A DNA stretch of 64,000 bases from an uncultured Clostridia bacterium (GTDB lineage: Bacteria; Bacillota; Clostridia; TANB77; CAG-508), in contig CAKPGU010000008.1 in assembly GCA_934155265.1 (NCBI GenBank), positions 11,195 to 75,194 of the forward strand, written 5' to 3'. The translations under genes were made by a program, and so were the position numbers. This document shows positions 63,801 to 64,000 of the stretch, in pieces. The notes beneath the pieces were generated by a model, which was given only the letters and a program-made list of their open reading frames with translations, searched no databases and was not told the origin of the DNA. Position 1 is the stretch's first letter. Every line of letters starts with the position of its first letter.

Positions 63801-64000
63801 TACAAGATGAAGATTAGCATACCAGCAGGAAAAATTGGAGACTTAGATGGTCATTACAATGATGCAACAGACATAATTGTAGGATTAGATAATAAGAAAC
63901 CAGTTTGGAAATATGTAAGCTCAGATACTTCACAATTTGAATCTGATGGAAAATTAAGCTTTAATGTTAAAGGTCAAGATAAATTCTTAGATTTAACAAA
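39864..64000 (+). CDS. Giant modular surface protein 2 (BspA-like; at least 8,045 residues, runs off the window)
   Basis: GGAGG at 39853-39857 precedes the ATG, and the frame stays open to the window end. Residues 16-37 are a hydrophobic signal or anchor segment without a clear cleavage site. From about residue 50 the protein repeats a unit of six Ig-like modules plus one DUF285 block. DUF285 blocks lie at about 42.86-43.8, 46.7-47.95, 50.68-51.96, 54.8-56.05 and 58.85-60.05 kb. Ig-like modules begin with a motif such as KPEFTYEYANTTID, contain VTDKYF-like and DYSG motifs and end with a SGNxN segment. After the fifth block (60.2 kb on) there are at least nine Ig-like modules and no DUF285, probably the wall-proximal stalk. 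The anchor must lie beyond the window. Role inferred: adhesin or matrix binding. Confidence 0.92.
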   Translation, partial: MLKDRKKDKSLKVRNIIMIFVAIIIIMGIFVNGINEIYGIYTKEKEIKTIGVEDIKHMNATTSIGNGTINPIYRPKWTKVSSTLNTDAETLSIVVKGNAKESQTANGANINYDSEVTSNLAPKDIMVYIDGELDGDTNKNGVIDSGETPSITKVISDPSPSDTSEEVTHTITLSNFGEALRQQGKEFTEWSGNIAIKIGGRGQAESTYDTNVLTDKYGNESMMETDQDGTETDGSWINVIFKDGSIDHNASGTMFADFVKPEFTYEYANTTIDHGTKTVKLVFDITDKYFNKSILTADKITVKIGGKVAENAKKELTKLSDITATVNGTTSTKIGEKYQLVVSDLDQGDGGDYSGIMTVAFPEKVANDKSGNWNLAKTITVGIDDPTTGDGDNTGVIVDVVDPVWKTENISIDGTTKTVKVDLIATDKYLTGVSNSTLTINDITLSVDGDTNANSVITKSLSTPTFSTNVTTGLQEIKYTLTLSTWEQAELQSDKSFLEWSGTTKITIAAGTITDDQSGATEGRVDGKHNTSKEQSFTLGHVDFIKPRIEIVSTSRDATAKTETIIFNVIDKYLDTSKEIAESEINVFVDKEATTGITKKLTRVTANDKSATINGKSQVVLQQYQLVLSDFEQSRTTIDEAKNFVDWSGTVSIDVTEGAVQDQGSKAEGSTADNSTSANKNDTTTINADYVDVIQPKVTYQYVTGDINYNTKTFTMKFDITDKYFADSTLATEYANATTDDAKLAVLQKYLTIKVDGEDITNESDVTKKIVAIEDVKATKAINKTVNGTVQTGLTNQLIGKRFTLEISQLQQDLVDVKDEYLDYSGVITVAVKAGSATDKGPTGDGTNANENITTTMTSGVDIPGGTGNGTVVDVVDPIWEVAGTATAQPAKQTASIPVKGTDKYLKTIGLTSNDIIVEVNGEVKTAADGITVTVTEDTSAALTYGKQYTIKVDGYSKEAYQVNVTLREGLIVDESGNKSKETSFILFSSLKETSTETDATSPFLGNSKIQRQKIEKIIFQDNLDGINDTRWDVTQIQDQSIWGWYTTDATTGNYTVYIGSYIIMNTNVNSSYLFSYIGYDPTCKVTGDTEATDGTQKPLIEKLDLLHVDGTNNMTGMFRYFGYSTMKSLDLGSAFETGNVTNMNRMFEFAGNTAMVSLELGSKFETNNVTNMSGMFDSTGETAMTSLDLGDKFDTSKVVNMSAMFSNCGKIAMTDLNLGDLFDTSNVEEMQNMFANCGKTAMTSLNLGDKFDTSNVTNMGYMFDSTGYTAMTSLDLGDKFYTTKVTNMQNMFYLTGYNAMVALDLGPLFTQIANSNANMFTNTGKSGAKIYAPESIFSDENNFKLSTSSSTTINYVRGTINPIYKPELTKVSSTLDTTDANNPSMTVVVKGNANKVQEINGVKINYQSDVVNKLTANDITVYVNGEKADSITKQLVSATTSTNSTTGKTELTYTIKLTNFDQGIRQKDAEGNIKKFNEWSGNISLQFAKGKLKDMYGTQVNSNGELEFIEGNGNLAEYVDSSNTTQKILVGEDKLYDANTTGKMFVDTINPEFTYEYAETVVDHGTKTVTVIFDVADKYFNTSALTTDTNAEKIGIEIGGETPTEATKTLTKISDLTATVNGVTDTKVGERYQLVITNLDQGDGSQYSGVMKMAFPADIITDKSGNKNIAKTITIGIDEPSTDDGHNNEEIVDVVDPAWKVENINIDNANKKVTAELIATDKYLTGIANSTLTTDNITVEVDGDTNANTVITKTLSAPTFSTNETTGLKEIKYTLTLSNWEEASKQADKSYLEYSGTTKITIAKEVVTDQYTNKNKEQSFTLGHVDFIKPRIEKVSSVIDATAKTETITFDVIDKYLDTSKLLTADNIKVFVDGEEVTTLTKSLTRVIANDTSVSQQYQLVLSDFEKSRNDKNYKDWSGTVTIEIAENVVKDMVITSDTNTSGGNTNDITTLKGNFADFIAPDLKYVHQDTDINKTGKTYTMTFTVTDKYYRTGKLTLDDLVVKMQNGQLDSSGNEIIYNLKDEPVTMSLNAENLYASNVPITNASGNVETATEVLIGHTYKLTISNLEQLEVKTGNTTADYSGIITVAVAGNKVLDKGPEGNNTNANGNIAKTITSGVNIPGGTLPDDAKAVDVVNPIWERISSSASAIDPANKESSTATIKFKGTDTYFASSNLTADKIKVLVNGTEASEISKTLSTETALTEERKDFGKTTTTTKQYGVEYTLTLTGFAQDADQVKVQIQEGTLTDESGNSSKTTEMIVYNTLKKAYTGTYEDEKIGEGTGFLGNQSYPVIRGNIDNITFTDSIPADVGYDETTQEYKNETTWDVSAIGDNSILAWYTTNANGSIKVYIGSDDEIFANQDSTGLFAYIGYNERCTSTETITNIGLLNVTGVTNMRRMFEDTGYNAMTKLDLGSKFDTSNVTDMSRMFEDTGYNAMTKLDLGSKFDTSNVTNMNNMFASTGYTAMTTFNLGDNFNTNKVTDMTGMFFETGYTAMTSLDLGDKFDTSNVTDMTCMFKETGYTAMTSLDLGKKFNTGNVTDMFDMFDQCGYTAMTSLNLGEEFDTKNVTNMEAMFTGTGYTALTSLELGKMFDTSKVTSMVGMFHSCGYESLTSLKLGEKFNTENVTDMNSMFYETGHTAMTSLNLGEKFDTRSVERMDDMFEECGTTAMTTLDLGPAFTKIADTNTDMFTNTGKSGAVINAPESIYKNQTSFKLSSSDTNTTAGTIAVSAGRTVNPKYRPEWTVTGTTIDTENKALKINIKGATNTSNYTSNVTTALKNSDISVWIDGTELKAVSKEISAVSPATAETITHTITLTNFEEDARQSGKNYKEWSGNITLKIGGRGESTDTYTKNVLIDSYGNQSMSETDQSGTWVEVNFKDTTTSSTNTAGKLFADFIKPEFTYIYSDGNINHTDKTLTVEFSVADKYFNSSTLLDNVDNIAIKLLDTDATIPNEKITKELTKVEDITKDIDGDGEEETIGEKYKLVISGLQQPIEDGKYRDYSGPMSISIPAGVASDNSGNKSIATTITIGVNEPGGNTGNQEIVDVVSPAWSIASVNPDTGVIKIRVTDKYLTKASSKFELTKDDIKIVVNGEISTAIVKTLDGPTEITANKEYEYTLTLSNLVPSGGGYTEFTPTEPIIGGTAKYRNENGGDIVLRMLPGTVTDQYGNATEEQDLSIGNVDVTSPEIYYVQKTGDIENNKETIIFNVTDKNYDESNPITVDEMTLWIDGTQVDSQVTKEITNAVAIKTPINGKTRVVGHQYTLEIGSIVETNQEFINSNRAYRELSGTLEIKIDKNAASDLRGNAINDETTTITDTTDLIRPEVKYQFATSNIDKTDKTFTMVFEIVDKYYKENLQEELKLSDLKINIDGKEPNRNEVTKSLNIENVSATVNGADKVIGKRYTLKLSNLEQLQVKDGDNYLDYSGVITVGIPADKMADETGNKNIATTITSGVNIPGGTGAGQVVDVVAPLIEKESSSADAINKTATLKFKVTDKYFKESTITEDNIKVLVNGTETTSGITKTLTSTELKEDRVSGETTTQVQYGVEYELTVTGFETDVNQVKVQIPEGLVTDDYGNGNKVTEMTLYNTLRSTAEEKNDYSGFLGNTNIERQNIDNITFVNGISNANDTKWDVSAVGDNSILAWYTTNDNGSIKVYIGSDDEIFGNYDSSYLLAYIGKSSICTSTEVISNINLLNVDSVTDMEGLFKETGYRSMTSLDLGEKFDTSNVTDMTRMFMDTGYIAMTKLRLGDKFNTSNVTDMSRMFSGTGYTAMTNLNLGDKFDTSNVTDMSLMFQGTGEKAMTSLNLGDKFDTSNVTDMSFMFISTGYKAMTSLDLGDKFNTSNVTDMSSMFSGTGYTAMTSLDLGDKFDTSKVTNMSNMFDYTGEKAMTSLNLGDKFDTSNVTKMSAMFRRTGYTAMTSLDLRDKFDTSNVTDMNGMFYETGYKAMISLDLGDRFDTSNVTIMSWMFVRTGYTAMTSLDLGDKFYTSNVTAMDDMFKETGYTAMTSLDLGPAFSKIIEGNIEYGRKKDAFSDTGKENEITIYASEQIYLDRNNFKLDTNATDSAIEFTRGTINPKYRTEWTKETSTISKANKNIAITLRGRTNAEAGVDFTSNVTSTLTADNIHVYFNGEEATTITKSLATPTTAINAVTGANDVLQVLTLADIEEAARQQGKDYKEWSGNISLKIDKKTLTDDTYKNQNLQAIDTTGEMVDIELKDTAVDKNTDGTMFTDYINPEFTYIYSDGNINYTDKTLTVEFSITDKYFDSSTLLDNIDNIAVKLIDTDPNVTIPNEKITKELTKTEDINKDIDGDGNEEKIGEKYKLVIKGLEQQTADGEYKDYSGPMSISIPAGVAKDKSANENIATTITIGVNEPGGNTDDQVTVDVVDPLWKIDNINIDNANKKVTVDLIGTDKYYASNSLTTDSIKVSIDGEDITTTENVQKSLSIAEPLTETRNGQTVTYGVKYTLTLSNWEEAEKQTGKQFLEWSGTTKIEIAADTLKDESNNTSNKQEFTLGHVDFIKPRIEKVSSTRDTTAKTETIVFNVIDKYLDTTKLLTADNIKVLVDGEEATNLTKSLTRVTANDVSAVINGSSQVVSQQYQLVISDFEKVRNANEYKDWSGTVTIEVATNVVKDKEIESESNTSGGNTSDVTTLKGDFVDFIKPDLKYVHQSADIDKDGKSYTMTFTVTDKYYRTGKLTLDDLVVKMQNGQLDSSGNEIIYNLKDEPVTMSLQDTELRASNVPITNTSGNIETVASLLIGHTYQLTISNLEQLERKVGLTTADYSGIITVAVAGDKELDRGPAGDNANSNGNIATTITSGVNIPGGISPDDAKVVDVVDPIWEKISSSASAIDPANKASSTATVKFKGTDTYFASSNLTVDKIKVFVNGTEVTSGISKALSTATALTEERKDFGKTTTTTKQYGVEYTLTLTGFAQDANQVKIQLPAGTITDESGNGNKVTEMLLYNTLISTAKEGFPYSSGFLGSSDSANENVKSVRRDYIENVTFETNIPDTVYNATTGEYVDTTAWDVSAVQDKSIIAWYETSNEKGALTVHIGSNDEIFANQDSSYLFYAVGYDFTNKSTATETITNIDLLNVSSVTNMLSMFDGTGSNAMTSLNLGDKFDTSNVTNMEHMFRHTGSKAMTSLDLGDKFDTSNVTNMDGMFVGTGYTAMTSLDLGDKFDTRNVTDMSSMFSDTGYKAMTNLNLGDKFDTSNVTDMSIMFSRTGYTAMTSLNLGDKFDTSSVTDMHYMFDGTGYTAMTSLDLGDKFDTSSVTDMSYMFRQTGNTAMTSLDLRDKFDTRNVTNMSNMFNQTGYTAMTSLNLGDKFDTRNVTNMSDMFNQTGYTAMTSLDLRDKFDTRNVINMYGMFDGTGYTAMTSLDLGPAFAKISDKEGVQQTGRYEYSAAYVKMFTNTGKENEITIYAPEQIYLDKNNFKTNTDATESLIEFTRGTINPKYRTEWVKEESTISKANKNIAITLRGRTNAEAGVDFTSDVTSTLTADNIHVYFNGEEATTITKSLATPTTAINAVTGANDVLQVLTLADIEEAARQQGKDYKEWSGNISLKIDKKTLTDDTYKNQNLQAIDTTGEMVDIELKDTAVDKNTDGTMFTDYINPEFTYIYSDGNINYTDKTLTVEFSITDKYFDSSTLLDNIDNIAVKLIDTDPNVTIPNEKITKELTKTEDINKDIDGDGNEEKIGEKYKLVIKGLEQQTADGEYKDYSGPMSISIPAGVAKDKSANENIATTITIGVNEPGGNTDDQVTVDVVDPLWKIDNINIDNANKKVTVDLIGTDKYYASNSLTTDSIKVSIDGEDITTTENVQKSLSIAEPLTETRNGQTVTYGVKYTLTLSNWEEAEKQTGKQFFEWSGTTSIEIAEDTLKDESNNTSNVQTFELGHVDFIQPKIEKVSSSKDPATKTETIIFNVIDKYLDTSDLVTTDEISVYVDNELVPEGQITRTLTKESDLTAMVNGTSKTIGHQYKLVLSDFEQTRSAINYNREYSDWSGTVSIKVAAGAVKDTNTPTPNQNAETTLVGDFIDFIKPNATYQYTASDINYDGKTFTMVFDVTDKYYTSGTLAIGDLDIKIDGETPNWDSTGVHGVIKELEIEDRTNTVSYTDNDGVVKSGSKVIGKRYTLKLSHLEQLEKLVGKETMDYSGVITVAIPADKLVDTSDNKNNAITITSGIEVKGEPVTGDGTIVDVVDPIWERVSSSASAANQTATITVKGTDKYFASSNLTSDKIKVIVNGKEVSSNVSVNVGTAAPVYAADGTTRIGDKYTITVSGSGLPKDTNQIKVQIQPNTITDNSGNTNKVTDLLVFNALVKTDTETEVASAFIGNDTIERQNIDNITFMNNIPSTVYDKSAKAYVDNTAWDVSAMQDKSILAWYTTNGNGTLKVYIGSDNEIFGNYDSSNLFANIGYAEQCTSTETITNINLLNVGSVTSMKNMFKQTGYKAMTKLDLGNNFDTSNVIYTEYMFENTGYTAMTSLNLGDKFDTSNVTNMRSMFHYTGYTAMTSLDLGDKFDTSNVTDMQSMFYYTGYTAMTGLDLGDKFDTSNVTKMNHMFYETGHTAMTGLDLGDKFETSSVTTMASMFFSTGYTAMTSLNLGNKFDTSSVTTMQYMFQNTGYTAMISLDLGDKFDTSNVTDMKWMFSGTGNTAMTSLDLGDKFDTSNVTTMQNMFEKTGYTAMTSLDLGDKFDTSNVITMDNMFKETGYTAMISLDLGPAFIKVLEGERHYGVIYYTFDNTGKENEVTIYAPEQIYLDKNNFKTDTNATESLIEFTRGTINPKYRTEWVKESSTISTANKNIAITLRGRTNAEAGVDFTSNVKSSLTADNIHVFYDGEEVTTITKTLAAATTATNAVTKANDVLQVLTLSNLEETVRQQGKNFKEWSGNITLKIDKKTLTDDTYSNKNLQAIDTTGEMIDIEIKDTATDKNENSTMFTDYIKPEFTYEYFNAENDTDANTVIDYEQKTVTVVFDVTDKYFKQANITADNMTIKVGGEEPDWTKSTKTLTKKTLDADKVVGNITYKANGDIYYTVNGTSTKIGERYELVVSHLEVQNGVGYSGAMTLSFPAGELNADGTLKTGIVDKSGNLSLDKTITIGIDEPENPDHPDHKQEEIVDLVNPLWTGPHNVNTIDRTNNTVDIKILGSDQYYDTDVFAQALADGTINEALSKIKVYVDDVEQTSITKTLTKITDNTELQALIAKSDLQSAKAEDVKVGYTLTLGNFGETNGETKIVIAAGTIEDKSGNKNIETTIPVGNVIWKEANEPLSESDTGYPRYHAFRDDIVDFVKPVIKYQYSAVEDDTTKANPEIDYEAKTLTVRFTVTDKYLVESSIMNADGTLNTNNVRLRISTLNDSSVEEFKDITDEGISTTITSTEIENGYEYTLVVKDFEQIYNNKGKYMDYSGIVQLAFAEGQIDDTSGNKNIATVITLDTGTGDNPGGGVIVDVIDPIIEKTAENLSIENTSNGINRDKENETGTVTLVIKATDKYLSTGTLQSAENVEKIKVKVVKPDGTEVMPDTITKSVSQIRKQSTSITYQITLGNFETNEGITSVIIPADVIKDTSGNGNKETEILVGNSTWTETGDSKGEYTAFRDSIVDFTMPVWRYATSSITRNRDGETGTVKVKILGSDIYYLKDTLTTDNIFVYVANSETPDAPVTTITKSLEKITDTADLEGADTGYYLTLGNFGTHDGQVKIAIADNTMKDTSGNGNKLTEMLVGNPNWVETDVGDSEESPKYTAFRDSIVDFIKPTIKYQYTADTNPIVDQENKTFTMTFDATDTNFLESAITINDIQILVDDVDVTDTLTKNLTSTDITDGSANGLRYTLTLSDFELDKILEGDAFKRHSGKIELVIAAGKVKDTSGNENIETRIIVDNDNGDDADNYIRVDFIKPKLYYVDKHISWDNRYATVTIAGTDRFYDFNTKLDPSYIKLYQQNKDGDYVEITNLPISIKSVKTEYGYNFVIRLDDFEEEYKMKISIPAGKIGDLDGHYNDATDIIVGLDNKKPVWKYVSSDTSQFESDGKLSFNVKGQDKFLDLT
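47061..47234 (+). repeat. Near-identical tandem pair of 87-bp DUF285 units
   Basis: Units starting at 47061 and 47148 (AGAATGTTTGAAGATACAGG in both) differ at a single base over nearly the whole 87 bp, unlike most neighbouring units. Confidence 0.75.
51000..51900 (+). repeat. DUF285 array of giant gene 2, third block
   Basis: Ten consecutive 29-codon units, mostly LGDKFDTSNVTDMxxMF with TGYTAM turns. Blocks 4 (55.2-56.0 kb) and 5 (59.2-60.0 kb) have the same high regularity. Confidence 0.85.
52236..53326 (+). repeat. 1,091-bp exact internal duplication, copy 1
   Basis: Identical by eye to 56373-57463 (offset 4,137 bp = 1,379 codons). It covers the end of Ig-like module 1, all of module 2 and most of module 3 of the fourth super-repeat. 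Confidence 0.85.
56373..57463 (+). repeat. 1,091-bp exact internal duplication, copy 2
   Basis: The second copy, in the fifth super-repeat. Divergence starts sharply at both ends (A/G at 52235 versus 56372; A/C at 53327 versus 57464). Confidence 0.85.

Noticed and set aside
23861..64000. Giant genes as polyketide or peptide synthetases, or phage tape-measure proteins
   Set aside because: The signal peptide on gene 1, DUF285 units, Ig-like modules and absence of any enzymatic or phage motif point to surface proteins.

Overview
The window looks like the chromosome of a low-GC, anaerobic, spore-forming Firmicute of the class Clostridia, probably a gut commensal. The evidence is very A/T-rich codon use, strong AGGAGG-type ribosome sites, TTGACA/TATAAT promoters, four sporulation-linked genes (ytfJ/gerW, spoVG, a sipL-like DUF3794-LysM gene and yunB), an NAD-linked [FeFe]-hydrogenase cluster and BspA-type (DUF285) surface proteins. 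The species cannot be named from the sequence alone.

Layout. 1-9.4 kb is housekeeping: recN, a small unknown gene, a DUF1540 gene, class II fructose-bisphosphate aldolase, smpB, a small exported protein, then recX-scpA-DUF2953-ytfJ, a GT39-like membrane glycosyltransferase and rpmE. 9.4-14.0 kb holds a small membrane protein, a VanW-domain protein, spoVG, the DUF3794-LysM coat-type protein and yunB. 14.1-14.9 kb is a REP-associated tyrosine transposase (RAYT) on the minus strand. 15.2-20.4 kb is a hydrogenase operon (hydC, hydB, an unknown membrane protein, hydA) followed by a small acidic protein. 20.9-23.7 kb has a SipW/TasA-type exported protein and a 440-residue unknown.

From 23.86 kb to the end of the window there are only two genes. 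The first encodes 4,929 residues. The second is open for at least 8,045 residues and runs off the window. Both are built from one super-repeat of about 3.8-4.1 kb: six Ig-like modules followed by a block of 29-residue DUF285 leucine-rich-type repeats. The first gene stops at the end of a DUF285 block and the second starts with the Ig-like module that would come next. The 1.2 kb between them holds a direct-repeat-bounded insert, an IS4-type transposase remnant, terminators and dispersed repeats. Both giant genes have the same TTGAAA-17-TATAAA promoter with a hairpin terminator just upstream.

A second theme is a dispersed repeat family with cores GTACCCGGTCC and AAAGAACCGGTCC. It fills at least twelve intergenic gaps between 6.7 and 39.7 kb, often as inverted pairs or tandem 19- and 33-bp units. 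The RAYT gene is flanked by the same repeats and is the likely mobilising enzyme. Several inverted pairs have the form of intrinsic terminators, and one copy appears to supply the last codons of the DUF2953 gene.
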